64,000 nt of DNA from Anoxybacter fermentans (GCF_003991135.1 NZ_CP016379.1:2914001-2978000), one strand, 5' to 3'; numbered from the stretch's first letter, positions 19,182-28,775 are shown. Numbers and translations are program-made. The notes: a model not told the origin generated them from the letters alone.

Positions 19182-20489
19182 TTAATATGGCATTTCATGA
19201 TAAAATATCAACCGGTTAATATTTTTATTATGTGCCAAAGCAAAATCAAAATTACTCTTCCAATTATGAAATTGACTAAAAAAACCTCTACCTTTAATCA
19301 AACTTTTACTACGCACAGCACCCAAATCTTCTTTAACTCTAACCTTATCCAAAAAATCAACCTCATAACTATAATCACGGCAATTATAATTACAAGGTTG
19401 TTGAAATGAGTGTAATGTTTTAAAATCTCTATCTAATACCCCAAGCAAACACATTCTAGAGAAAGCTATAGTATAAAAGGGAAAATGAAGATGCAGTTTT
19501 ATTGAGTTTCCTTTTGATAAATCTAAAGGAAAACCTTGGGGTAAACAATCTATTTCAACTTGTTCAATCCCTTGCGTATATAAAAATTTTTGGTAAACAT
19601 GTACACTTAAATCTCCATATCGAAAATTATCCTTACACCTTTTAAATATTTCATTTTTTTCATATGAGTATCTTGGATCTCTCTTCATTTTGACTAATAA
19701 TCTACCTAAAACAGGTTTAATAAACTTTTTTCCTTTCAATAATTGAAAAGTTCCCCAATTATTGAAAACAACTTCGATTACCTTTCCATGTCTTTGGCCC
19801 CAATGATCTATAAAGTCAAATAATATTTCAAATTGTCTTTCATATTTTTGATATAAGGTAGGTGTAACAAATGTCAACTCCAGTTTTTCATCCTTAACTT
19901 TTCTCAAAATATACTCTAATTTTTCAGTCGAAGGTAACAATCTAGGGCAAAACTCATGACCATAATAAACTCTATTTAATTTCAATTTTCCAATTAACGT
20001 ATTTTCTAAGGCCATTTTTTCCTTTATGAATTCAAAAATATCTCTCACAGCATAAATATTAAGTAAATCCTCAAGTTTTGGGTTTACTAAATTAAAAGCT
20101 AGCTCAAAAGATAAATCTAATTGATTAGAAATATGTATTTTTTTTATAGAATCTTTTGTATAAAAAGTAAAATTATTTAGAAAATTTCTTTGTTCTTCTG
20201 TTAGTTGTTTTATTTTCAATTTATATATTTCTGGCCCAATTAATTCAGGAGAATCAAGTATTAAGTTCTTGAAACATTGAGTAACAATCTCATTGGAATA
20301 ATTAAAATAATATAAAATAAAGGATGTGTATAAGGGAGTATATTTAACTCTTGAAATCCCCCTAATGATTAGATAATCCGGAGATACTCCCTCAAGATAC
20401 CCAAAAAATTCTTTTCCCTTGTTATCCTTGATAGTAATTGATAATCTATGAAAATATGCTAATTTATTTATATCGTTCACTAATTTCAC
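19182..20489 (-). CDS. Second U32-like protein in RiPP cluster
   Basis: A 435-residue protein without an obvious membrane segment. The centre (LTFVTPTLYQKYERQFEILF, VIEVVFNNWGTFQLL, KPVLGRLLVKMKRDPR) resembles U32-superfamily proteins in which 'NxWG...GRLL...KRDPR' follows the barrel start. Cysteines appear late (GHEFCPR, DCLPQGF, QQPCNYNC), compatible with an iron-sulfur site. The first 170 residues are not recognised. It starts 5 bases after the SPASM radical SAM gene, so the two are co-translated neighbours and likely work on the same peptide. The function is inferred from context. Confidence 0.6.
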   Translation of the reverse strand: MKLVNDINKLAYFHRLSITIKDNKGKEFFGYLEGVSPDYLIIRGISRVKYTPLYTSFILYYFNYSNEIVTQCFKNLILDSPELIGPEIYKLKIKQLTEEQRNFLNNFTFYTKDSIKKIHISNQLDLSFELAFNLVNPKLEDLLNIYAVRDIFEFIKEKMALENTLIGKLKLNRVYYGHEFCPRLLPSTEKLEYILRKVKDEKLELTFVTPTLYQKYERQFEILFDFIDHWGQRHGKVIEVVFNNWGTFQLLKGKKFIKPVLGRLLVKMKRDPRYSYEKNEIFKRCKDNFRYGDLSVHVYQKFLYTQGIEQVEIDCLPQGFPLDLSKGNSIKLHLHFPFYTIAFSRMCLLGVLDRDFKTLHSFQQPCNYNCRDYSYEVDFLDKVRVKEDLGAVRSKSLIKGRGFFSQFHNWKSNFDFALAHNKNINRLIFYHEMPY

Positions 20490-20494
20490 ACTCC

Positions 20495-21892
20495 TTAAAA
20501 TAAACTTTTTATTTTAGCAAGCCCCTCTCGCGCAAATTCAATAGACTGATTTAATGGTATTTTAAATTTTTTATTTAAAAAAGCAATAGCATATTCAATG
20601 CCATTATTTCCACCTATTTCAAGTAAAGATGCAAGCTTTTCATCTATTTTGTACAATTTGTTCCGACCATATATATATAAAGTATAATAACCAGGTCGAA
20701 TTAAATAAATATTAAAACTATCTCTCGAAGGTAAATTTGACTTCAATTCCTTTTGTAATTCATTGCTTAATTTTATATCTTTTAAGTCCAGATCCCCAAG
20801 ATTATCAAAATATCTTTTATAATATCCTCTCCATAGTCGCCTGGACTTTAAAAAGTTTAAATTATTTTTTGATCCTCTTTTCACTACGTTTAAATATATT
20901 TGTTTCCCAATATCGAAATAACTTTTCCTAGAATGACAAGTATTTAAACCATTTGTATGAAAATTTCCGGTTTCTAAATAATGACTATATCCACATCCTC
21001 CGCGACACACCTGGAAATAATCACACTTTAAGCAACTGCTATATCTTTGTTTTTTTAGTAAAAACCATTCCCTTCTTTTTTGATAATCAATTCCCGAATC
21101 AATATGCCCGATTATAAATTTCCTTAATTTATAAAATTGATAACATGCATAAAGAGAACCATCTGGAGCAATAGTTATTTCCTTTGTACAACTTCTACAA
21201 TAGAAACATCCACCAATTTTCTCTGCATCTTCATAATTTATTCTTATATATCCATCTATTCCACAATAAGGAGGACGATACCCTTTTAAAAGCCAATCTT
21301 CAATTTCTTTGCATAATTCTGGCCAAACCTTTAAGCCCTGTGGCTCTTTTTTCTTGCCATAAAAACAACTATTTACTAAATCAAATTCTAAATCATAAAG
21401 TAAATAATCATAAAACTTTTCTTTATATAAATCAAAATAATCATATTTTATCACAGAATTTACTTCTACAACCCCACCTTGTGCATGTATTTTCCGAATA
21501 AACTTTCTAGTATTTTCTATAATAATATCACTATATTGCTTTGTTCTAGCACTCATGTCCGGGTCAAGACTTATCTGAACCTTTACCTCAGGATTTTTTG
21601 CCAAGAACTCAGCTATTTCTCCTTTCAAAGCTATAGCGTTAGTTGTAAATCCTAAAGCAACATTAGGACATAATTGTTCAACAAAATATTTGAGCACTGG
21701 AAAATTTAATAATGGTTCTCCTCCAAAAAATATTATTTCTTTAATATTATTTTTATTGATTTTCTTAATAATTTTTTTTGCTATTTCTAGAGTCATATGA
21801 TCATTATCTTTTTTATGATTACAATATTCACAAGATAGTTGACACTTGTTTGTCAAATAAATTTTTAAACTATCTAAACCTACAAGAGGCAT
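20495..21892 (-). CDS. SPASM radical SAM peptide maturase
   Basis: A 465-residue radical SAM enzyme. The cluster motif CQLSCEYC is at residues 17-24 and the SAM-binding FFGGEPLLNFPVL near 55-67. A SPASM domain with CFYCRSC, ACYQF and CLKCDYFQVCRGGCGYS spans about 230-305. The last 80 residues look like a PqqD-type recognition domain (LYKIDEKLASLLEIGGNNG). This is the usual layout for enzymes that form thioether, carbon-carbon or other crosslinks on a ribosomal peptide. It lies directly downstream of the precursor peptide gene, its presumed substrate. Confidence 0.85.
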   Translation of the reverse strand: MPLVGLDSLKIYLTNKCQLSCEYCNHKKDNDHMTLEIAKKIIKKINKNNIKEIIFFGGEPLLNFPVLKYFVEQLCPNVALGFTTNAIALKGEIAEFLAKNPEVKVQISLDPDMSARTKQYSDIIIENTRKFIRKIHAQGGVVEVNSVIKYDYFDLYKEKFYDYLLYDLEFDLVNSCFYGKKKEPQGLKVWPELCKEIEDWLLKGYRPPYCGIDGYIRINYEDAEKIGGCFYCRSCTKEITIAPDGSLYACYQFYKLRKFIIGHIDSGIDYQKRREWFLLKKQRYSSCLKCDYFQVCRGGCGYSHYLETGNFHTNGLNTCHSRKSYFDIGKQIYLNVVKRGSKNNLNFLKSRRLWRGYYKRYFDNLGDLDLKDIKLSNELQKELKSNLPSRDSFNIYLIRPGYYTLYIYGRNKLYKIDEKLASLLEIGGNNGIEYAIAFLNKKFKIPLNQSIEFAREGLAKIKSLF

Positions 21893-21964
21893 AAATTCCT
21901 CTCTCCTTTCTTTGTTTTTTATTGTTAAGTTTTATTGTTAAGTAGTCTTAAACAGTAAGAAAAT

Positions 21965-22087
21965 TTATTCAGGTTCAGTCCATGCCCAATAATGTTGAGC
22001 AGTTACACCACCAGAACCACCATAAAGAGCAAAGTTTTCTTCAACTTCTTCAATCACTAAATCCAATTTCAACTTCTTTTTGGACAT
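21965..22087 (-). CDS. RiPP precursor peptide (40 aa)
   Basis: A short gene with a strong ribosome site (AGGGGGTGAAATA then ATG). The first half is a charged, probably helical leader (KKKLKLDLVIEEVEENFALY). The second half is a Gly/Trp-rich core, GGSGGVTAQHYWAWTEPE. There is no cysteine, so sactipeptide or lanthipeptide rings are ruled out; Trp, Tyr and His are the likely modification sites. A Gly-Gly lies at the leader-core junction (residues 23-24), a possible cleavage site. It sits between exporter and radical SAM maturase in the same operon, which is the main reason to call it the substrate. Confidence 0.8.
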   Translation of the reverse strand: MSKKKLKLDLVIEEVEENFALYGGSGGVTAQHYWAWTEPE

Positions 22088-22152
22088 TATTTCACCCCCT
22101 ACTCTAATAATTTTATCTTGAAAGGAATTTAGCCTCTTGCAGATTAACTAAA

Positions 22153-23406
22153 TTAACTATTTATTGATTCAAGAGTATTAAGCCGTTCTTTTGACAATTG
22201 AAATATTTCTCTAAATTCAGTATGAAAAATACATAAATAAAGTATAATTGCAATATTAATAAGACCTGCAACTATGTAAATATAAGGAACATTAACATAC
22301 TGACCAATTACTCCCATTACAAACATGGATAAAGGAGAAAAAGCCAGTGCCATTGTACCAAACAATCCAAAAAATCTTCCCCGTTCTTCCCTTGAAACAT
22401 ATAACTGCAAATTTGTGTTTAATGTCATGTGAGAAAAAACATTCAATACACCCATTAAAATATAGGCAATAATTACAAAATATCCATTAATAATAACACC
22501 ACATAAAGCTGTTAAAATCCATACACCTAAAGATGAATATAAAAATAAATTCCACTGGCTCTTACGATCAGGAGCTACCAGTGAAGTAAAGAATAATGCA
22601 AGAAAAGACCCTAGAGGTTTTGCCGAAAAAATAAAAGCAGCCAATATTGGTGTAGCTTTCAAATTATACTGCAAGTATTTAGGCAAAACAACCAACAATG
22701 GAGCACCAAATATATTCAACATGGCTGTATAAACGATAACAGCCAGCAAACTTTTGTTTTTTAAAATTAAATTAATTCCATTTTCGAAGTCTATAATAAA
22801 AGAATTTTTTTTTCTTTCAACTTTTCTGGAGGCAGGAATATCTATAAATATTTCTAAAAATCCGGAAATTAAAAAAGTCAAACTATCAATTAAAAACAAA
22901 AACCCAATAGAAAATAACTGATATATTACACCGGCAATCCCCGGACCAATTATTTGAAAAATTCTACTGGAAATGCTATTTATCGAATTGGCTCTTAGCA
23001 AATCCTTCTCATTGACAATATCAGGATACACTGATTGAATTGCCGGAAGCAAGAAAGCTGAGCAAGAGGCTAAAAAAGGCGCAAAAAAAATCAAATGCCA
23101 TCCTCTCAACTGATCAAAAAAAGCTAGAATAGCAATAATGAACACAAGAAAACCACTCAATAAATCTGATATAATAATAATCCATTTTCGTGAATACCGA
23201 TCAACTATAACCCCCGCTAAAGAACTAACTAAGGCCATTGTTAAAGTAGTTATGCTCATTACAGTCCCCAGCAAAAATGTTGAATTATATTTAAATTGTA
23301 ACCAGAAAATTACAGCCATATGATGAATTCGATTTCCTAAAATTGAAGTGCTTTGTCCAATCCATAATAGTAAAAAATTTTTATTAAAAAGTTTTCTTTC
23401 TTCCAT
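22153..23406 (-). CDS. MFS exporter of RiPP cluster
   Basis: A 417-residue, twelve-helix transporter of the MFS_3 / enterobactin-exporter-like type (LLWIGQSTSILGNRIHHMAV at the N-terminus; VDRYSRKWIIIISD near 68; YVSREERGRFFGLFG near 330). It is the first gene of the presumed RiPP operon, 65 bases before the precursor, and is the best candidate for secretion of the mature product. TATAAT lies about 45 bases upstream, without a convincing -35. Confidence 0.8.
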   Translation of the reverse strand: MEERKLFNKNFLLLWIGQSTSILGNRIHHMAVIFWLQFKYNSTFLLGTVMSITTLTMALVSSLAGVIVDRYSRKWIIIISDLLSGFLVFIIAILAFFDQLRGWHLIFFAPFLASCSAFLLPAIQSVYPDIVNEKDLLRANSINSISSRIFQIIGPGIAGVIYQLFSIGFLFLIDSLTFLISGFLEIFIDIPASRKVERKKNSFIIDFENGINLILKNKSLLAVIVYTAMLNIFGAPLLVVLPKYLQYNLKATPILAAFIFSAKPLGSFLALFFTSLVAPDRKSQWNLFLYSSLGVWILTALCGVIINGYFVIIAYILMGVLNVFSHMTLNTNLQLYVSREERGRFFGLFGTMALAFSPLSMFVMGVIGQYVNVPYIYIVAGLINIAIILYLCIFHTEFREIFQLSKERLNTLESINS

Positions 23407-23645
23407 AATTAATTATCACCTCTTTTAATTTTCTATATTTTGTTATTCTATATTATATCTTATTTTCCTCCTTGTGTTATTTATTTTTTCTAAATTTTTC
23501 TTTAAAATTTACCAAAAACCTGTAACAACATAATCCTTAAAACTTTCTCCCCAGATTGACATTTTTTGAAGGAAGGATTCTTTTAAGAAAAAAAGAAATA
23601 ATTATTATAATGTACAAGACCGTAAATAAAAGTGAGTGATGGACC

Positions 23646-24746
23646 ATGAAATTATCAGGACAATTAAAGATCAATCACACACAGGAATTGATTTTGAATC
23701 AAGATGGCAGCCATTCAATTCGAATCAATCAATCTGTTGAGCTAACCCGAAAAGCAGTAGATGCTGGTTTTTTAAAAAATTTACCCGGAAGTATGCTTTC
23801 AGTCTATATTTATCTTCTGACCCATATAGGTCAGGACTTTTCTTTAACAACTACCCCAACTAAAATGGCCAACTACTTACCTCATTCACCTATAGAGATA
23901 GAGCTAACATTAAAAATGCTGGAAACTCAGGGGTATATCAAACTAAAAGAAAATATAGATACAGAAAAAAGCTATACTATTACTCTAGCTAAATCTCCAG
24001 CTGTTATTTCAAATGAAAGTTTCTCCGATGATTTAGATTTAAATTTCAATCAAAAATCCAATTCCGAAGATGATGTAATCAAATATATTTTAAAACAAAA
24101 AGCTTTTTCAGAAAAAGATCTGGTCAGAGCTATTTCCGCAATGATACCTATCCAGAATCTGGATGCAGAATTTAGAAATGAAATAGACTACTGGTTTAAT
24201 ACTTTTGATAAAGAAGTTATTAAAGAATTAATTCGTAGAACCGATGAAGCAAAAAAAAGAGATCCTGAGTTAAACTGTAAGGCATATATGCAAAAAATAG
24301 CCAACGAATGGATTGCTGATCAGATATTTACCCTTCCTGATCTTGTAGAATCAGATAAAATCTATCGCGAAACCAGGTCTTTAATTGAAGAATTCGGTAT
24401 TGAAAAATTTAATGAAATTACCCGAACTCATTTAAAGACTATTCATAGCTGGATTAATGCTGAATCCGAAGATGATTTTGCCTTGAGTGTAGAAGTTGCT
24501 AGATTTGCCATTCAAGAAGCTATCCGGCGCAAAAGTGATGGACGACCTTCTCTAAATTATATTGAAGATAACTTTATTAAACCTTTCAAAGAACATAAGA
24601 TTAAAACTGTAGAAGAAGCAAGAGAGTTTTTACTTCAACGTTCAACCAAACCCATCACTTCCTATAAAGAAAAACTCCCAACCCGGGATACTAAAGAAAG
24701 TAAATGGCATCTGGGAAAAGATTATACACGTTTCCGTAAGAATTAA
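23646..24746 (+). CDS. DnaD-domain replication initiation protein
   Basis: A 366-residue protein. The first ~115 residues form a winged-helix-like region (LPGSMLSVYIYLLTHIG, NYLPHSPIEIELTLKMLETQGYI in part), as in DnaD and Bacillus DnaB. DnaD/DnaB_2-type segments follow: FRNEIDYWFNTFDKEVIKEL with AKKRDPELNCKAYMQKIANEW, and FALSVEVARFAIQEAI. These proteins remodel origin or restart DNA and help load the replicative helicase. It heads a plus-strand operon with the loader and helicase genes. The order initiator-loader-helicase supports the call. Confidence 0.75.
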   Translation: MKLSGQLKINHTQELILNQDGSHSIRINQSVELTRKAVDAGFLKNLPGSMLSVYIYLLTHIGQDFSLTTTPTKMANYLPHSPIEIELTLKMLETQGYIKLKENIDTEKSYTITLAKSPAVISNESFSDDLDLNFNQKSNSEDDVIKYILKQKAFSEKDLVRAISAMIPIQNLDAEFRNEIDYWFNTFDKEVIKELIRRTDEAKKRDPELNCKAYMQKIANEWIADQIFTLPDLVESDKIYRETRSLIEEFGIEKFNEITRTHLKTIHSWINAESEDDFALSVEVARFAIQEAIRRKSDGRPSLNYIEDNFIKPFKEHKIKTVEEAREFLLQRSTKPITSYKEKLPTRDTKESKWHLGKDYTRFRKN

Positions 24747-24777
24747 TCTGTCCTTAAAATGATTGGGGGTAAATTTT

Positions 24778-25809
24778 ATGGGTTTTCAATTTAACATAGA
24801 TTTATATGATGACAAAGTGAGAAAAAAATATCTGGAAGCTGAAAGAAATCGAAATCTTATATATCAAAAATATCCAGAAATTAAAGAAGTAGATGAATAC
24901 CTCCAGAGATTAAAAAAAGAATACCGTCTTTTACAGATCCAACATCTGCTGAAAAAAAATCTAGATCCATCAAAATCCCTCTCTTCTTTAAAAGAAGAAA
25001 TTAAAGCATTAGAAGAGAAATATCAGGAACTGTTGAAAAAATATAATGTTCCCGCTGATTTTAAAGAACCTAAATGGGATTGTCCTCACTGTATGGATAC
25101 CGGTCGAGTTTTAAAAAAAGGGGTTACTATGCCCTGTCGCTGCTCTTTTAAACACCGTCGTCAGGTTCTTTTAAGCCGTTCTGGCCTACCTAAGCGGTTA
25201 GAACGAGCCAATTTTCAAGATCTGAATTTAAACCTTTATTCAACTGAACCAATGCAGGACAATCCCGAACGTTCTATCAGAGAAAATGCTAAACTGGTCT
25301 TCGATGCAGCTAAAAATTTTGCCTACAATTTTGAAGAAGGCAAAAATATGAGGGGACTTCTCATTGAAGGTAATACAGGAAGTGGAAAATCTTATCTTTT
25401 AGGATGTATAGCTAACTATCTCATCGACCGGGATATAGAGATTCGCTATATTGTCTATAGTGATCTAATTCAAACCATCAAAACTAGTTTTCATCCTGAA
25501 AGTCAGGTCACCGCTGATAAAATATTACGACAATTACAGGAAGTTCCTGTTCTTTTAATAGATGATCTGGGAACAGAATATATTACTGAATTCACCAGTT
25601 CCACCCTGTATCAAATTATTGACAAACGTTATCGGGAAGAGCGACCATTCATCGTCACATCTAATTTTTCTCCCAATGAACTCTCTAAAAGGATGGGACT
25701 TATGGGCGAGCGAATCTTTGACCGGATTGTAGAAACCTGTGATTATTATCAGCTGATCGGAGATGTACGGGGCCAAATTGCTCTATCAAAACAAGGAGCT
25801 GATCAATAA
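24778..25809 (+). CDS. dnaI: Helicase loader DnaI/DnaC-like AAA+ ATPase
   Basis: About 343 residues. An N-terminal coiled segment (residues 20-85) leads to a zinc-type motif CPHCMDTG ... CRC near 97-117. The AAA+ domain has Walker A GNTGSGKS near 195, Walker B VLLIDDLGTE near 257 and sensor-1 FIVTSNFSP. It loads the replicative helicase onto DNA in Bacillota. The start is ATG 24778 after GGGGGT; a TTG further upstream would place that ribosome site inside the gene. Its stop overlaps the helicase start codon region (ATAATGG), so the two are coupled. Confidence 0.9.
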   Translation: MGFQFNIDLYDDKVRKKYLEAERNRNLIYQKYPEIKEVDEYLQRLKKEYRLLQIQHLLKKNLDPSKSLSSLKEEIKALEEKYQELLKKYNVPADFKEPKWDCPHCMDTGRVLKKGVTMPCRCSFKHRRQVLLSRSGLPKRLERANFQDLNLNLYSTEPMQDNPERSIRENAKLVFDAAKNFAYNFEEGKNMRGLLIEGNTGSGKSYLLGCIANYLIDRDIEIRYIVYSDLIQTIKTSFHPESQVTADKILRQLQEVPVLLIDDLGTEYITEFTSSTLYQIIDKRYREERPFIVTSNFSPNELSKRMGLMGERIFDRIVETCDYYQLIGDVRGQIALSKQGADQ

Positions 25810-27206
25810 TGGCTATTGAAAAATCAGAACTTCCTCAAAAATCTATGGAACTGGATATTCACCGCCAGGAGTTTCAAATTCTAGGGATTATTTTACAGCA
25901 TCCAGAAAAAATTGATGAAATCGCTGATACTTTACGCCCCCATCATTTCTCCAACCCACGGGCCCAGATGATCTATGAAATGCTGTTAGAGCAGTATCAT
26001 ACCGACAGCCGTCTTTCCAGAACAAAACTATACATTCAACTGAAAAAACAGGGAATTGTCAAAGATCCTGATGAATTAATCAGGGATTTGACCAGCGGCT
26101 ATGTAGCTCTTTCAGAGCTAGAACCTGCCGTTGAACTGGTTAAGACCCATTATCATAAAAATTTACTGCTTAAAGCAGCAAAAAAAATTGAAAAAATCAT
26201 TGAAAAAGAAGATCTGTCGATAGATGAATACCAGGCCCGGGCCCAGGATTTAATCTTCCAGGCTACCACTGAAACCGTAAATACCAATAAACACATTTAT
26301 ACCATGGATGAAGCCCTATTAGAGGCCTTTGAAGCTTATATTAACCGGAAACACAATCAGGTGGATAGAGGTCTACAGACAGGCTTTATGTCCTTAGATA
26401 AACTAATCGGCGGCTTTAAACCAGGACATTTAATCGTTCTTGCAGCCTCTACCTCTATGGGTAAGACCACCTTTGCCCTCAATATAGCACAGAATGTGCT
26501 CAAGCGTAACGAACCTGTAGCGATAATCAGTCTGGAGATGGATGCAATAGAAATTATAGACAGGATGATCCTGGCTGAAGCCAGTGTCCATGGTTGGAAA
26601 TATTCCCAGGGTGAGACCAATGAAGAAGAAGATCAGCGAATTTCTAAAGCCCTGGATCGGCTCCACGGTTTACCACTATTAATCTCAGATGAAAGAGGTT
26701 TAAACGTTTCCCAGATCCGTGCCCGTCTGCGCAAATTTAAAGCTCAATTAGGAAAACTATCCCTGGTTATAATAGATTATTTGCAGCTGATCTCCCTTAC
26801 TGACGTTAACCCCAACGAATCTACAGCTCGACAGATCGGTAAGGTGGTTGTCCAATTACGTAACTTGGCTTCTGAATTAGGATGTCCCATTATCCTCTTA
26901 TCCCAGCTCAGCCGGAGTTTCAGTTCCCGTCAGGATAAGCGTCCTATTCTCTCTGATCTACGGGATTCTGGTAACATTGAAGAGGTTGCAGATAGTGTAA
27001 TCTTTATTTACCGTCATGCCCATACCAGTATAGCAGCCCGGGAAAAGGCTCGGGAAGAGGGAACAGAAAATCATGCAGAGATTATCGTCGCTAAAGCCCG
27101 AACCGGCTCAACCGGTAGTGTCACCCTCCTCTTTGAGGATATTTATACCCGCTTCGTGGATCCAGAGAACCTATCTTATGAAGGAATGATACCGAATGAA
27201 GAATAA
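25809..27206 (+). CDS. dnaB: Replicative DNA helicase
   Basis: A 465-residue hexameric 5'-3' helicase. The N-terminal DnaB domain (FQILGIILQHPEKIDEIADT, HFSNPRAQMIYEML) is followed by a RecA-like domain with Walker A ASTSMGKTTFALNIA near 215, ISLEMDA, Walker B LVIIDYLQLI near 318 and SQLSRSF. All key residues are present, so it should be active. This may be the main chromosomal helicase, because its loader and DnaD partner share the operon. It is unusual in lying on the opposite strand to rplI and lonC, with which dnaB commonly clusters. Confidence 0.95.
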   Translation: MAIEKSELPQKSMELDIHRQEFQILGIILQHPEKIDEIADTLRPHHFSNPRAQMIYEMLLEQYHTDSRLSRTKLYIQLKKQGIVKDPDELIRDLTSGYVALSELEPAVELVKTHYHKNLLLKAAKKIEKIIEKEDLSIDEYQARAQDLIFQATTETVNTNKHIYTMDEALLEAFEAYINRKHNQVDRGLQTGFMSLDKLIGGFKPGHLIVLAASTSMGKTTFALNIAQNVLKRNEPVAIISLEMDAIEIIDRMILAEASVHGWKYSQGETNEEEDQRISKALDRLHGLPLLISDERGLNVSQIRARLRKFKAQLGKLSLVIIDYLQLISLTDVNPNESTARQIGKVVVQLRNLASELGCPIILLSQLSRSFSSRQDKRPILSDLRDSGNIEEVADSVIFIYRHAHTSIAAREKAREEGTENHAEIIVAKARTGSTGSVTLLFEDIYTRFVDPENLSYEGMIPNEE

Positions 27207-27381
27207 CCCAAAATATTCGGTAAGGGATTTTTGCTTTTACTTTACCGAAGCCTATCTGGCTTTGCATGAGCGGGGTCTAATTACTGAAGAACAACTGGAA
27301 AAAGTAATAAACCTTCTTGATAGACTTGAAGACTATCCGCCAGATCTTTTTGAAGAAAGACTTAAGAAAATTTTTGATTGA
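27196..27381 (+). CDS. Small protein coupled to dnaB
   Basis: A 61-residue acidic, helical protein whose ATG lies 11 bases inside the end of dnaB, so translation is coupled. It has no recognised motif; the C-terminal half (LEKVINLLDRLEDYPPDLFE) could form a short helical hairpin. A strong terminator follows, marking it as the last gene of the helicase operon. A role with the helicase is suggested only by position. Confidence 0.6.
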   Translation: MKNNPKYSVRDFCFYFTEAYLALHERGLITEEQLEKVINLLDRLEDYPPDLFEERLKKIFD

Positions 27382-27435
27382 ACATGTTAGAAATAACAAT
27401 TAACATCTAAATTGATGATAAAGTGTTTTTTGATG

Positions 27436-27487
27436 AAAACAGCGTCTGAAAGCTCCATAAATATCAGACTTTCAGACGCTGTTTTTT
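27436..27487 (+). terminator. Terminator of the helicase operon
   Basis: A perfect 17-bp stem, AAAACAGCGTCTGAAAG with CTTTCAGACGCTGTTTT, ends in a T-run. The remaining ~220 bases to the next gene hold nothing I can identify. Confidence 0.9.
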
Positions 27488-27710
27488 ATGAAAATACGGT
27501 TTATTTATATCATTATCAAAACTAAATAAACAGGTTTCAAACAACCTTTTCTATAGCTTTATAGTATTATTATAATTACTTTTTAATACTGCCCGACATT
27601 CTCCTTTAAACAATTAAACACTCATTATCTAAAATGTTATAAAATAACTCTATATGAGCGTTCATGTTCGGTGTATTATTAGGGGCTCAAGAAATTTTAA
27701 ATGAATTAAA

Positions 27711-28571
27711 TTATTTAAATCTACGTATAGTAATTTGATTTTCTTTAATGAAAAATATTTTACCTGCCTCAGCAGCCAATCTTTCTGCCCTAAACATAAT
27801 CATTTTTTTATGCCAACTATAATCTGTTAAAGAGAAAATATGAATAATAGGTCCTCCAGTAGTAAAATACAAGCTTTTTGAAGGTTCATGATATGTGAAA
27901 TCTTTTACATTTTTAGGTAATTGAATAGGTATTTTTTTAATCAGATCTAACTGAGTGGAAAACTTATATATAGCTGTTTTAGAAAGGTAATAAATATTAC
28001 CAATAGAATCCATGACAAAAGCTCGATTTAATCTACTTAAATCTGGTAAATTTATACTTTTAATCATATCACCATTCATGTCATATATTTGTAGCTGGTT
28101 TTTGGAAGGATTTGCAACCACAATTTTTTCTTCATTTAGACCAATAGCCCACCCATCTAAACTACTTCCTGATGCTACATTATCCAGGTCAATAAAAATT
28201 TTTGGCATTTCTTCTGTATCTTGTTTGATTTCAATTACCCTAGCTGCTGTATCTAAAAAGTAAATATTATTTTTATTTTTATCAACTGCCAAATAAATAA
28301 AACCATTTTCGATCCCGTTAACATTGTACTTATTATTAAAGTAATCTCTTACTTTAAAATATACTATATTTTGATTTTCATGAATTACTCCTTTGATTTC
28401 CTGGCCTCTTATTCCTTGACTTACCCCTACAAGATATATTTTATTTCCACAACTAACCAAATCACTAATCGTATCTAAATTATAAGTATAATTTCTTTCA
28501 TTATTTATGAAAATGAAAATTAAAACAACACATAAAAAGATAAATAGTAATAAACCGATACTTTTACTCAC
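27711..28571 (-). CDS. Membrane-anchored propeller-like protein, unknown role
   Basis: About 286 residues. One N-terminal membrane segment (IGLLLFIFLCVVLIFIFI) is followed by a domain outside the membrane with repeated short strands (NKNNIYFLDTAARVIEI, KNQLQIYDMNGDMIKSI, IGNIYYLSKTAIYKFS). These resemble the blades of an NHL/SMP-30-type beta-propeller. No catalytic motif is seen. The start is GTG 28571 because AAAGGAGG lies 7 nt upstream. It has its own promoter (28776-28804) and a leader of about 200 nt. Low GC suggests an accessory gene. Confidence 0.6.
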   Translation of the reverse strand: MSKSIGLLLFIFLCVVLIFIFINNERNYTYNLDTISDLVSCGNKIYLVGVSQGIRGQEIKGVIHENQNIVYFKVRDYFNNKYNVNGIENGFIYLAVDKNKNNIYFLDTAARVIEIKQDTEEMPKIFIDLDNVASGSSLDGWAIGLNEEKIVVANPSKNQLQIYDMNGDMIKSINLPDLSRLNRAFVMDSIGNIYYLSKTAIYKFSTQLDLIKKIPIQLPKNVKDFTYHEPSKSLYFTTGGPIIHIFSLTDYSWHKKMIMFRAERLAAEAGKIFFIKENQITIRRFK

Positions 28572-28775
28572 AAAAAGCCCTCCTTTTAATTTTATTTTAT
28601 GTATATCCACAGTTCTTGAGAGCTGATTGGGTGTCTCTTCGAAAATTACCCGTATCAGGCAAGGCGATTTGACTTCCCAAATCTTTTAAAATTTTTAATC
28701 AGAATATATAGAATTCTTTTTTATAAAATGCTGTATTTAGTAAAAACATCAAAAATAAAACGCATTATAAATTTT

